Below are positions 1 to 6,882 of a stretch of 64,000 nt of DNA, in pieces (positions within the stretch are counted from its first letter, which is position 1; the number at the start of each line of letters is the position of its first letter). This DNA comes from DAOUEX01 sp034430235 (GTDB lineage: Bacteria > Chloroflexota > Anaerolineae > UBA2200). Below the pieces are notes generated by a model. It made no database searches. It saw only the letters and a program-made list of their open reading frames with translations, and had not been told where the DNA came from. The DNA lies in assembly GCA_964478075.1 (NCBI GenBank), contig CAYZGO010000003.1, positions 101,730-165,729 of the forward strand, read 5' to 3'. Made by a program: the position numbers and the translations under genes.

Positions 1-219
1 TACATCATGGAGTTGACCCCTGCGGCTTACGCGGCCCTGGCTGCAAACGAGGCTGAAAAAGCGGCGGAGATCAACATCGTAGAAGTGCGGCCATATGGCA
101 CTTTTGGACGCGTCTATCTCGGTGGCAAAGAGAGGGACATCATGGCTGCCTACGGCGCGGCTGTGGCGGCCGTAGAGGGCATCACAGGCAAGACAATCAA
201 AACCAAGAAGCGCGAATAA
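1..219 (+). CDS. BMC-domain shell protein, C-terminal part (5' truncated by window edge)
   Basis: The frame is open from base 1 and the first ATG (base 7) lies inside it, so the true start is upstream. The visible 72 residues contain the second half of a BMC domain: a beta strand around EVRPYGTFGRVYLGG, then the helix-forming stretch DIMAAYGAAVAAVEG, and a basic tail ending KTKKRE. BMC-domain proteins form hexamers that tile the facets of bacterial microcompartments. The next shell gene starts 27 bp downstream on the same strand, so the two are very likely co-transcribed. Whether this is a single-domain (BMC-H) or the end of a tandem-domain (BMC-T) protein cannot be decided from what is visible. 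Confidence 0.75.
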   Translation, partial: YIMELTPAAYAALAANEAEKAAEINIVEVRPYGTFGRVYLGGKERDIMAAYGAAVAAVEGITGKTIKTKKRE

Positions 220-246
220 CAGATTCATCAAGGAGGATACGCAACA

Positions 247-552
247 ATGGCAGAAGCACTGGGTATGATCGAAACTAAAGGGTTCGCTGCTATGGTAGAG
301 GCTTCAGACGCCATGGTAAAGGCGGCCAAAGTCGAATTGGTCAGCTATGAGAAGATCGGTGGCGGATATGTGACCGCCATTGTGCGTGGCGACGTTGCTG
401 CCGTAAAAGCCGCTGTGGAAGCAGGTGTACGCGGTGCAGAAAAGGTCGGCGAGGTGGTTTCTACACACGTCATCGCCCGCCCGCACGTCAACATTGATCT
501 GGTTCTGCCCCTGGGTCGTACCGAGCAGGCCAGGCAGGAGATTGAGGGATAG
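247..552 (+). CDS. BMC-H microcompartment shell protein (PduA/EutM/CcmK type)
   Basis: A 101-residue single BMC-domain protein, the usual length for hexameric shell proteins. The N-terminus ALGMIETKGFAAMVEASDAM is the canonical first strand and helix, the pore loop reads KIGGG (KIGSG in PduA), VTAIVRGDVAAVKAAVEAG is the second repeat of the fold, and VVSTHVIARPH is the typical C-terminal strand. The hexamers would build the facets and their central pore would pass small substrates. The ATG follows AAGGAGG at a good distance. It lies between the partial BMC gene and a vertex-protein gene in a same-strand operon. The identification is secure; the specific metabolite cannot be inferred from this protein alone. 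Confidence 0.96.
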   Translation: MAEALGMIETKGFAAMVEASDAMVKAAKVELVSYEKIGGGYVTAIVRGDVAAVKAAVEAGVRGAEKVGEVVSTHVIARPHVNIDLVLPLGRTEQARQEIEG

Positions 553-625
553 TTGGAAAAGCCAGGGATCAGAAGCCGCCTGGTCCCCTGCTTTTCTTGA
601 TCCTCCTCTCCAGCTAGGAGGTGCG

Positions 626-943
626 ATGCTTATTGGCAAAATCGTTGGCACCGTGGTCTCGAACCGCAAGGACCCGAAGGTCGAAGGCTTCAAGTTCATG
701 TTGGTCAAACAGGTGGACGTTGATCTTCAGGAGACCGGGGCCTACATTGTGGCTGCGGACGTGGTGGGCGCCGGTATCGGCGAGTACGTGCTCTACGCGA
801 CGGGCAGTGCTGCTCGCCAGACGGTTGAGACCGACAAGCGGCCCATTGATGGCGTCATCATGGCCATCGTTGACCAATGGGAAATCGGTGGTGTGCTCAA
901 GTATCACAAATACCGCAAAGTTGATCAGGTTGAGGAGTCGTGA
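626..943 (+). CDS. BMC-P pentameric vertex protein (EutN/CcmL/PduN family), copy 1
   Basis: A 105-residue EutN/CcmL-family protein. It begins MLIGKIVGTVVSNRKDPKV, the conserved N-terminal beta-barrel strand, continues with KFMLVKQVD, has VVGAGIGEYVLYATGSAAR, the family signature for the pentamer surface loop, and closes with PIDGVIMAIVDQW. Such pentamers cap the vertices of the microcompartment. The ATG at 626 was chosen because the perfect AGGAGG at 616-621 precedes it; the frame stays open upstream but lacks a site there. The stop overlaps the next start (TGATG), suggesting translational coupling with the aldehyde dehydrogenase. It is the first of three vertex-protein genes in the locus. 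Confidence 0.95.
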   Translation: MLIGKIVGTVVSNRKDPKVEGFKFMLVKQVDVDLQETGAYIVAADVVGAGIGEYVLYATGSAARQTVETDKRPIDGVIMAIVDQWEIGGVLKYHKYRKVDQVEES

Positions 944-2403
944 TGGAGATTGATGAGCGGCGCATCAACTCTATTGTACAACGCGTCCTTGCTCAGCTGA
1001 ACCAGGGTCCAAGTACCGCAGCAGCGGGACAGCCACTGAAGGCGCCCGTGAAAGCTCCCGTCGGGGTGACCTCTAGCCAGGACGGCATTTTCCCGGATGT
1101 GGATTCGGCGATTGCTGCCGCTGAGACTGCGTTCCAGGCACTGGATCACATGACCATTGAGTTGCGTGCCCGTCTCGTGGAGGCCATGCGGCAGACAGTG
1201 CGAGAGAATGCCGAGTTGTTGGCCCGCATCGCCTGGCGGGAAACAGGCATGGGCCGATTAGAAGACAAGACAAAGAAGAACCTTCTGGTGGCCAACAACA
1301 CCCCAGGTGTGGAGGATTTGCATCCGTTGGCCTGGACTGGCGACCATGGGCTCACTCTTGTGGAGCGCGCGCCCTACGGTGTGATCGGCGGCATCACGCC
1401 CAGCACCAATCCAACGTCCACTATTATCTGCAATGCCATTGGTATGATCGCCGCTGGCAACAGCGTGATCTTCAACGCCCACCCGGGGGCCAAGGAATGC
1501 TCTGTACGAGCAGTGCAGTTGCTGAACCGTGCTATGGTCAATGCCGGCGGCCCGCCTGATCTTATCACGGCCATCCGTGAGCCCACAATTGAGAGCGCGC
1601 AGCGCATTATGAAGCACCCGGGCATTCGTCTGCTGGCTGTGACCGGAGGGCCAGGCGTGGTCCGTGTGGCTATGAACAGTGGCAAGAAAGCCATCTGTGC
1701 TGGGCCGGGCAACCCCCCAGTGGTCGTAGATGAGTCGGCAGACATTGACGAAGCGGCACGGGGCATCATCACTGGAGCTTCCTTCGATAACAACGTAGTG
1801 TGCGTGCTCGAAAAGGAGATAGTTGCCGTGGCCTCTATTGCCGATCAACTCAAGGCGGCAATGAAGACACACGGAGCCCATGAGATTACTTCGTGGGAGA
1901 TGAAACGCCTGGAAAAGGTGATCTTCCACGAGGTACGTGAGCCGCCCGAGGAGAGCGTCATCAATAAGGCCTGGGTTGGACGCGATGCCAAGGTCATTCT
2001 GAAAGAGGTTGGCATCAGCGTGGGCGACGAGATAAGGTTGGTGCTTGTTGAGGTGGATCGCAACCATCCACTGCTGTGGACCGAGCAACTGATGCCGGTT
2101 ATCCCTTTGGTGCGCGTGGGCAGCGTGGACGAGGCTATTGACCTGGCTATTGCTTTGGAGGGCGGCCGTGGGCACACGGCGGTAATGTGGTCTAGGCGAC
2201 TGGATCACTTAAGCCGCATGGCCCGCGAGATCAATTGCTGCATCTTTGTCAAGAATGGCCCTTCACTGGCCGGCCTCGGCTTCGGTGGGGAGGGATACAG
2301 CTCCTTTTCCATCGCCAGCCCCACTGGCGAGGGGTTGACATCAGCCAAGGACTTTACCCGGGTTCGCCGCTGCACGTTAGTGGATGCGTTCAGGATTGTA
2401 TAG
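943..2403 (+). CDS. CoA-acylating aldehyde dehydrogenase, PduP/EutE type, with N-terminal encapsulation helix
   Basis: A 486-residue aldehyde dehydrogenase that would convert an aldehyde plus CoA and NAD+ to acyl-CoA inside the compartment. The N-terminal stretch of about 20 residues, with INSIVQRVLAQL, is an amphipathic helix of the kind that targets PduP and EutE to the shell, and is followed by a variable Ala/Pro-rich linker. The core shows GVIGGITPSTNPTSTIICNA, AVTGGPGVV, AGPGNPPVVVDESADID and, near residue 286, the catalytic-cysteine region NNVVCVLEKE. The ATG at 943 overlaps the previous stop; an in-frame GTG immediately before it is an alternative. The family assignment is firm. The natural aldehyde (acet-, propion- or lactaldehyde) is inferred only from the aldolase in the same operon. 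Confidence 0.95.
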   Translation: MEIDERRINSIVQRVLAQLNQGPSTAAAGQPLKAPVKAPVGVTSSQDGIFPDVDSAIAAAETAFQALDHMTIELRARLVEAMRQTVRENAELLARIAWRETGMGRLEDKTKKNLLVANNTPGVEDLHPLAWTGDHGLTLVERAPYGVIGGITPSTNPTSTIICNAIGMIAAGNSVIFNAHPGAKECSVRAVQLLNRAMVNAGGPPDLITAIREPTIESAQRIMKHPGIRLLAVTGGPGVVRVAMNSGKKAICAGPGNPPVVVDESADIDEAARGIITGASFDNNVVCVLEKEIVAVASIADQLKAAMKTHGAHEITSWEMKRLEKVIFHEVREPPEESVINKAWVGRDAKVILKEVGISVGDEIRLVLVEVDRNHPLLWTEQLMPVIPLVRVGSVDEAIDLAIALEGGRGHTAVMWSRRLDHLSRMAREINCCIFVKNGPSLAGLGFGGEGYSSFSIASPTGEGLTSAKDFTRVRRCTLVDAFRIV

Positions 2404-2429
2404 AGGTGGCATTAGCTAGAGGGTTGTGA

Positions 2430-3785
2430 TTGGTGGCGAGTGACATCGTAGCAAAGGTCAGGGATGCCGGAGTGGTTGGCGCAGGGGGCGCAGGGTTCCC
2501 CACTCACGTCAAGCTGTCGGCAAAAACAGATACAGTGATTGCCAACGGAGCCGAATGTGAGCCGCTTCTGCATGCCGATCAGCATCTTATGACTCGCTAT
2601 CCCAAGGTAATTGTGCGTGGCCTGCGCCTGGCAATGCAGTCTACGGGCGCCGAGCGCGGCATCGTGGCGCTTAAGGCGGAGTACAAGGAAGCAGTCGCAG
2701 CTTTTGAGCGTGTACTGAAGGAAGATGAGGACATCTCCCTGCATTTACTCGGCAGCTTTTATCCGGCCGGTGACGAGTTTGTCCTTGTTTATGACGTTCT
2801 GGGGCGCATGGTGCCCGAGGGCGGCATTCCGCTTGAAGTCGGTGTAGTAGTCAACAACGTGGGGACGCTTTTCAACGTGGCTCGTGCAGAGAAGGGTGTC
2901 CCTGTCACGCACCGCTATCTCACGGTGACCGGCGAAGTGAAGAACCCTGTCACTGTGCCCGTTCCTATCGGCACTACAATGGCTCAGGTGGTCGAGTGGG
3001 CAGGAGGTACTGCGAATGCAGGTGGCCAGATGACGCCAGACGAGCTGGTGTTCGTCGCCGGAGGAGCCGTGATGGGCCATGTGGTGCAGCCAACGGACGT
3101 GGTGACCAAGACCACAGGGGGCCTGTTGGTTTTGCCGTCTGACAATGCTGCGGTGCGCCAGATGACAAGACCGCTGTCGCAGGCCATTCGTCGGGCGATG
3201 TCTACTTGCGACCAGTGTCGTGACTGTACTGACCTTTGCCCGCGGCATCTGCTGGGCCATGCTTTAGCGCCGCACGAGATCATGCGTTCGATCAACTATG
3301 GTCTGGAGCAGCCTACTGACATTATCACGGCGGCCGTCTTGTGCTGTGAATGTCGTCTCTGCGAGGCCTACGCGTGCCCGCTGGGGATCTCACCCATGGC
3401 TTACTATCGCGAAGTCAAGCGCCAACTTGCCGAGGCTGGCTGGAAGAACACCGTGCATCGCCGCAGCGAACTAACGCCGCATGCGATGTTTGAGTACCGC
3501 CGTGTCCCCCTGGGCCGCCTGATTGACAAGCTCGGTCTCACCGCTTATCGCGAGTATGCTGTGCCTCTCGACGAGCGAGAGTGGCAGCCCAAAGAAGTGC
3601 GTATCCCACTCAAGCAGCACATTGGCGTACCTGCCGAACCAACGGTGAAGGAGGGAGACAGCGTGAAACAAGGCGACCTCATCGCTTCCATCCCCAAGGG
3701 CAAACTGGGCGCCAACGTGCATGCGTCCGTCGGTGGTACGGTCAGGGAAGTCACGGAGGAGTACATAAGGATAGAAACCGGTTGA
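2430..3785 (+). CDS. PduS-like / RnfC-like electron-transfer flavoprotein with two Fe-S clusters
   Basis: A 451-residue protein of the PduS/RnfC family. It opens with VRDAGVVGAGGAGFPTHVKL, the glycine-rich flavin/NADH-binding signature, followed by ANGAECEPLLHADQHLM. An SLBB-type region (TGEVKNPVTVPVPIGT) lies mid-protein, then two ferredoxin-like motifs, CDQCRDCTDLCP and CCECRLCEAYACP, and a C-terminal barrel-sandwich domain with VKEGDSVKQGDLIASIP. In the Pdu compartment PduS is a cobalamin reductase and possible partner of the PduT shell protein. Here it may recycle NADH made by the aldehyde dehydrogenase, which is an inference since no B12 enzyme is visible. The start is TTG at 2430 or GTG at 2433; neither has a strong ribosome-binding site. 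Confidence 0.9.
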   Translation: MVASDIVAKVRDAGVVGAGGAGFPTHVKLSAKTDTVIANGAECEPLLHADQHLMTRYPKVIVRGLRLAMQSTGAERGIVALKAEYKEAVAAFERVLKEDEDISLHLLGSFYPAGDEFVLVYDVLGRMVPEGGIPLEVGVVVNNVGTLFNVARAEKGVPVTHRYLTVTGEVKNPVTVPVPIGTTMAQVVEWAGGTANAGGQMTPDELVFVAGGAVMGHVVQPTDVVTKTTGGLLVLPSDNAAVRQMTRPLSQAIRRAMSTCDQCRDCTDLCPRHLLGHALAPHEIMRSINYGLEQPTDIITAAVLCCECRLCEAYACPLGISPMAYYREVKRQLAEAGWKNTVHRRSELTPHAMFEYRRVPLGRLIDKLGLTAYREYAVPLDEREWQPKEVRIPLKQHIGVPAEPTVKEGDSVKQGDLIASIPKGKLGANVHASVGGTVREVTEEYIRIETG

Positions 3786-3823
3786 CGGTTTGGCAGTTGG
3801 CGGTTGGCAGTTTGCAGTAGGGA
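3784..3823. repeat. Left arm of low-complexity inverted repeat flanking a four-helix-bundle gene
   Basis: The sequence is built from imperfect GGCAGTTGGCGGTTGGCAG-type units. The reverse-complement pattern (AACTGCCAACYGGCAAC) occurs on the right side of the enclosed gene at 4270-4370, so the two arms are in inverted orientation. Confidence 0.7.
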
Positions 3824-3839
3824 ACAGGAGATCCCAAGA

Positions 3840-4304
3840 ATGGGACACGCTTATGAAACGATTGTCGCTTGGCAGAAAGCCGGTGATTTGACTGTCGAGA
3901 TCTACCGAGTGACAGACCAGTTTCCAACGTCTGAGATGTATGGCCTGACTTCGCAAATGAGGCGCGCAGCAGTATCTGTACCAGCAAACATCGCAGAAGG
4001 CGCGGCGCGTCAGTACATGAACGAATATCAGCACTATTTGTATGTAGCGAAATCTTCTCTGCCGGAGTTGGCCTACTATATTCATTTGACCTGCCGTCTG
4101 AGGTTGATTAGCGAAGCTACGCGAAGCCGGTTGGACGGCTTGCGCTCTGATACTGGACGGCCCTTGCAAGGTCTGATAGCCTGGGTTGAGCAACAGAGTG
4201 CACGAGGTGTTGTCTTGAACAAGCGGATTTCCGATGCTTCAGAATTCTATGCTACCTGCCGCGAGCTTTCAACTGACAACAGGCAACGGCCCACCGACAA
4301 CTGA
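3840..4304 (+). CDS. Four-helix-bundle protein (S23/IVP family) inserted in the BMC operon
   Basis: A 154-residue member of the small four-helix-bundle family first described from intervening sequences of 23S rRNA genes. Diagnostic stretches are IVAWQKAGDLTVEIYRVT, MYGLTSQMRRAAVSVPANIAEG and the later helix SSLPELAYYIHLTCRL. The ATG at 3840 begins the family's usual N-terminus; upstream in-frame codons fall in the flanking repeat. No enzymatic function is known; relatives (Avd) act as accessory proteins of diversity-generating retroelements, but no reverse transcriptase is present here. The gene has no role in microcompartments that I know of, and it lies between inverted low-complexity repeats, with its own 3' end (STDNRQRPTDN) encoded by the right repeat. 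It therefore looks like a passenger inserted into the operon. Confidence 0.88.
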   Translation: MGHAYETIVAWQKAGDLTVEIYRVTDQFPTSEMYGLTSQMRRAAVSVPANIAEGAARQYMNEYQHYLYVAKSSLPELAYYIHLTCRLRLISEATRSRLDGLRSDTGRPLQGLIAWVEQQSARGVVLNKRISDASEFYATCRELSTDNRQRPTDN

Positions 4305-4370
4305 TAACCGCTAACTGGCAACCGGCAACTAGGAACTGCCAACTGGCAACCGGTAACCGGCAACTGGTAA
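4270..4370. repeat. Right arm of low-complexity inverted repeat (AACTGGCAAC units)
   Basis: About 100 bp of imperfect reiterations of CAACTGGCAACCGG-like units following and overlapping the end of the four-helix-bundle gene. It pairs in inverted orientation with 3784-3823, and a related solo copy lies at 16797-16833. Confidence 0.7.
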
Positions 4371-4395
4371 TCGATCACCGATCTCGAGGTATATC

Positions 4396-4944
4396 ATGCA
4401 GCCAGCTATTGGTCTGGTCGAAACGAACAGCATAGCCATTGGTATCAAAGTTGGTGATGCCATGGTCAAACGCGCACCGGTGAATCTCTTGGAGGCGCGC
4501 ACTGTCTGCCCGGGCAAGTACATCGTGCTCGTAGGCGGCGATACCGGCCCTGTTGGGGAGGCGATGGAATCCGGTATCGAGGTTGGCGCCGATTCCGTCG
4601 TGGACAAGCTCTTCTTGCCCAACGTTCACCTCTCTATCTTTCCCGCCATTGCCGGCGCTGTGGAAATGAAAGAGGTGGAAGCTCTAGGTATCATTGAGAC
4701 CATCAGCGTGGCTTCCACCATTGTGGCCGCAGACGCGGCGGCGAAAGCCGCAGCTGTCACGTTAACTGAGGTTCGACTGGCCAATGGACTCGGCGGAAAG
4801 TCGTTCGTACTAATGGTTGGCGACGTGCCAAACGTGGAGGCCGCTGTCGAAGCAGGTGTGAACGTGATCAAAGACGAGGGTTTGCTGATCCGCTTCGTGG
4901 TGATTCCGCAACTGCATGAGGACATGCGGCAGAAGATAGTGTAG
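4396..4944 (+). CDS. BMC-T tandem-domain shell protein, PduT-like
   Basis: A 182-residue protein with two BMC domains (about 1-88 and 93-182), forming trimeric pseudohexamers in the shell. The first domain carries the pore-region motif ARTVCPGKYIVLVGGD and the inter-domain VVDKLFLPNVHLSIFPAI, both close to what I recall of Salmonella PduT. The second carries EALGIIETISVASTIVAADA and GLGGKSFVLMVGDVP. In Salmonella PduT, Cys108 of each subunit holds a [4Fe-4S] cluster at the trimer centre; the aligned residue here is Thr108, and Cys38 is the only cysteine. The gene follows the repeat-flanked insertion and probably belonged originally directly behind the PduS-like gene. No strong ribosome-binding site is seen; AGGTATATC precedes the ATG. 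Confidence 0.93.
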   Translation: MQPAIGLVETNSIAIGIKVGDAMVKRAPVNLLEARTVCPGKYIVLVGGDTGPVGEAMESGIEVGADSVVDKLFLPNVHLSIFPAIAGAVEMKEVEALGIIETISVASTIVAADAAAKAAAVTLTEVRLANGLGGKSFVLMVGDVPNVEAAVEAGVNVIKDEGLLIRFVVIPQLHEDMRQKIV

Positions 4945-4986
4945 CAGGGGCCGGCTTGCCCATCGGGCCGGATAATAGGAGCTAGG

Positions 4987-5280
4987 ATGCAGCTAGGGAA
5001 AGTCATTGGCACAGTTGTTGCCACAAGGAAGCACGAAGCCCTGCAAGGCATCAAACTGCTTATTGTGCAGCCACTGACGCCGGATGGGCAGCCGAAGGGC
5101 CGGCCAGTCGTTGCTGCGGACGGCACAGCCATGGCTGGCCCTGGAGAGACCATCTTCATGATTGCAAGCCGCGAGGGGGCAATGGTCTTGGAGAAATGGT
5201 TCACCCCAGTGGATCACGGCATCATTGGCATAGTGGACGACATCTACGTTGATGTGAACGCCATCCCAAATGAGCCTTAG
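4987..5280 (+). CDS. BMC-P pentameric vertex protein (EutN/CcmL family), copy 2
   Basis: A 97-residue EutN/CcmL-family protein starting MQLGKVIGTVVATRKHEAL, with LLIVQPLTPDGQP, AGPGETIFMIASREGAM, and PVDHGIIGIVDDIYVD at the C-terminal end. The ATG follows AGGAGCTAGG. It lies 42 bp after the PduT-like gene and 15 bp before a third vertex protein. It is more similar in layout to copy 3 (both have a VQP segment with an inserted loop of varying length) than to copy 1, suggesting separate roles or hetero-pentamers; this is a visual judgement only. Confidence 0.94.
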   Translation: MQLGKVIGTVVATRKHEALQGIKLLIVQPLTPDGQPKGRPVVAADGTAMAGPGETIFMIASREGAMVLEKWFTPVDHGIIGIVDDIYVDVNAIPNEP

Positions 5281-5295
5281 TGCAGGAGCAGACCA

Positions 5296-5613
5296 TTGTT
5301 TCTCGGCAAGGTCATTGGCAATATCGTTTCCACCATTAAGATCAAAGACTATCAGGGTTTCAAACTGCTGCTTGTGCAGCCCATCCAACCCGAGGGCACG
5401 CCCTGGAAAGACCCGCTGATTTGCATAGACATCGTCGATGCAGGTGTGGGGGAGACTGTTCTCTATCTGGATGAAGGCAGTTCCGCACGACAGCTTCTCG
5501 GCCTTGAGCCTGTTGGCGCCGTGCGAGCGGTCGTTGTGGGCATTGTGGATGAGATTCAATGGCAGGACGATGAAGGCGAATTGCAGTCCAGGATGCCGCA
5601 CAGAGAGACGTGA
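5296..5613 (+). CDS. BMC-P pentameric vertex protein (EutN/CcmL family), copy 3
   Basis: A 105-residue EutN/CcmL-family protein beginning MFLGKVIGNIVSTIKIKDY, then KLLLVQPIQPEGTP, DAGVGETVLYLDEGSSAR and AVVVGIVDEIQW. The start is a TTG preceded by CAGGAG about 10 bases upstream; no ATG is available in frame near the conserved N-terminus. It starts 15 bp after copy 2, so the pair is surely one transcript. Three BMC-P genes in one locus is a feature of, for example, the planctomycete PVM-type loci, which also use a class II aldolase. Confidence 0.92.
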   Translation: MFLGKVIGNIVSTIKIKDYQGFKLLLVQPIQPEGTPWKDPLICIDIVDAGVGETVLYLDEGSSARQLLGLEPVGAVRAVVVGIVDEIQWQDDEGELQSRMPHRET

Positions 5614-5651
5614 GATCCTGCCCATATTTGTGGTGTTAGGAGAGATAGCTG

Positions 5652-6485
5652 TTGCCCACCTATTCTGAGCGCCAACGCGAGACTGCCCTACGAGAAGAGA
5701 TCGTCCGTGTTTGCCGTTTGATGTGGGAAAAGGGCTTCGTTGCGGCCAGCGATGGAAATGCGTCTGTGCGGCTGGGTGGAGACCGCCTGCTGGTGACTCC
5801 CAGCGGTTTGAGCAAAGGGTTCCTTTCGCCGTCAGATATGGTGCTGACCGACATGGAAGGTAAGCCCGTCCGCCTGTTCAGTCACGGGGACAGAGGGCTC
5901 AAGCCTTCCTCGGAGATTCTGCTGCATCTCGAAGTGTACCGTCAGCGTCCTGACGTGCACGCCGTCGTTCACGCACATCCTCCGCTGGCCATTGCCTTCA
6001 CCATCGCTGGCATCTCACTGGCGGAGTGTGTATTGCCAGAGGTGGTGGTCAACCTGGGCAGCATACCCACTACGGCCTATGCCACTCCCTCAACGGCAGA
6101 AGGGCCTGAAGTCATCCAGGGGCTGATCCGCGACTACGACGCGTTGATCCTCGACCGCCACGGCACGGTAACTGTGGGACCAACTGTGTTCGATGCCTAC
6201 ATGAAGCTGGAGAAAATCGAGCATTTGGCGCAGGTGACTCTAGCCGCACGGCAGTTGGGCAGAGTTGGGCTGCTGCCACAAGAAGAGGTGCGCAAGTTGG
6301 TGGAAATGCGCCGCCAGAAGCTGGGGCTGCCGCCTGACTACCAGGGGCCTGGCTGTGTCAATTGCGGCGCTTGCGGACGTGAGGCAACAGGCGACGGAGA
6401 CGACAGTTCGCAATTCTCTGACCCAGATCTGGTGCGCCGCATTGCCGAGACTGTGGCTCGTGAACTGAGCAAGCAACTGTCATAG
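5652..6485 (+). CDS. Class II (fuculose-phosphate-type) aldolase with C-terminal encapsulation helix
   Basis: A 277-residue zinc-dependent class II aldolase. Visible family motifs are VAASDGNASVRLG, VTPSGLSKG, the zinc pair in VVHAHPPLA, and DRHGTVTVG. It would cleave a sugar 1-phosphate such as L-fuculose- or L-rhamnulose-1-phosphate to dihydroxyacetone phosphate and lactaldehyde, which the operon's dehydrogenase could oxidise. The body ends near residue 230. It is followed by a cysteine-rich linker (CVNCGACG) and then PDLVRRIAETVARELSKQL, an amphipathic helix resembling encapsulation peptides. The start is TTG at 5652 behind TTAGGAGAG; no better ATG precedes the conserved N-terminus. The exact sugar phosphate is not determined by the sequence. 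This is the last recognisable gene of the operon. Confidence 0.92.
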   Translation: MPTYSERQRETALREEIVRVCRLMWEKGFVAASDGNASVRLGGDRLLVTPSGLSKGFLSPSDMVLTDMEGKPVRLFSHGDRGLKPSSEILLHLEVYRQRPDVHAVVHAHPPLAIAFTIAGISLAECVLPEVVVNLGSIPTTAYATPSTAEGPEVIQGLIRDYDALILDRHGTVTVGPTVFDAYMKLEKIEHLAQVTLAARQLGRVGLLPQEEVRKLVEMRRQKLGLPPDYQGPGCVNCGACGREATGDGDDSSQFSDPDLVRRIAETVARELSKQLS

Positions 6486-6500
6486 GCTGAATCACCAACT

Positions 6501-6853
6501 AGAAACCCCGTTTCTTCATGGAGATCAACGAATTAACTGGGTAGCGGGCTTACACAAGTCAGCAAGTGAGCTAAGAGCGAAGGACTGAAATCCCTGGCTG
6601 AAGTCAAGAGGCGCCCTCACCTGTGCCTGCCCTGTCTCACCTTTGGTCTTCACGCCACCTCTGGTCTTTACGCCAGAGGCGTAAACGGAAGGCGTGAACG
6701 GGGACGACAGGCCTGAGGCGCCACAGGTGCAGGCAGGCGCTGGGTCAAGACCCTGAGGGGTCTGTTCAGATTCAGCCAGCGAATTCCATTCGGTCGTGAT
6801 GTGGAACCATTACCCACTTGAATAGCCAAGGTCCACCAAGAAACCGGGTTTCG
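6501..6853. repeat. Inverted-repeat-bounded non-coding element (GAAACCC ends)
   Basis: The roughly 400-bp gap after the aldolase gene holds no credible gene. It is bounded by AGAAACCCCGTTTCTTC (6501-6517) and AAGAAACCGGGTTTCG (6838-6853), which are near-reverse-complements. Inside are CACCTGTGCCTGCCCTGTC, a CCTCTGGTCTTTACGCC/GAGGCGTAAACGG stretch, and GACGACAGGCCTGAGGCG plus CACAGGTGCAGGCA. Parts of the interior recur at 18000-18030, 23160-23203 and 60854-60967. Similar ends occur at 23118-23219 and 32792-32853. Confidence 0.6.
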
Positions 6854-6882
6854 CCATCGCCTAGTAGCGGGAGAAACAAGCA

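Noticed and set aside
1258..2208. A 316-codon minus-strand frame opposite the aldehyde dehydrogenase gene
   Set aside because: It is a shadow of a strongly conserved enzyme gene; the text is rich in His/Gln/Arg and lacks family motifs or a ribosome-binding site.
3471..4193. A 240-codon minus-strand frame across the end of the PduS-like gene and the four-helix-bundle gene
   Set aside because: It overlaps two genes with clear family signatures on the plus strand and includes the low-complexity repeat.
3840..4304. Diversity-generating retroelement accessory (Avd) role for the four-helix-bundle protein
   Set aside because: No reverse transcriptase, template repeat or variable repeat is visible nearby, so only the general family name is used.
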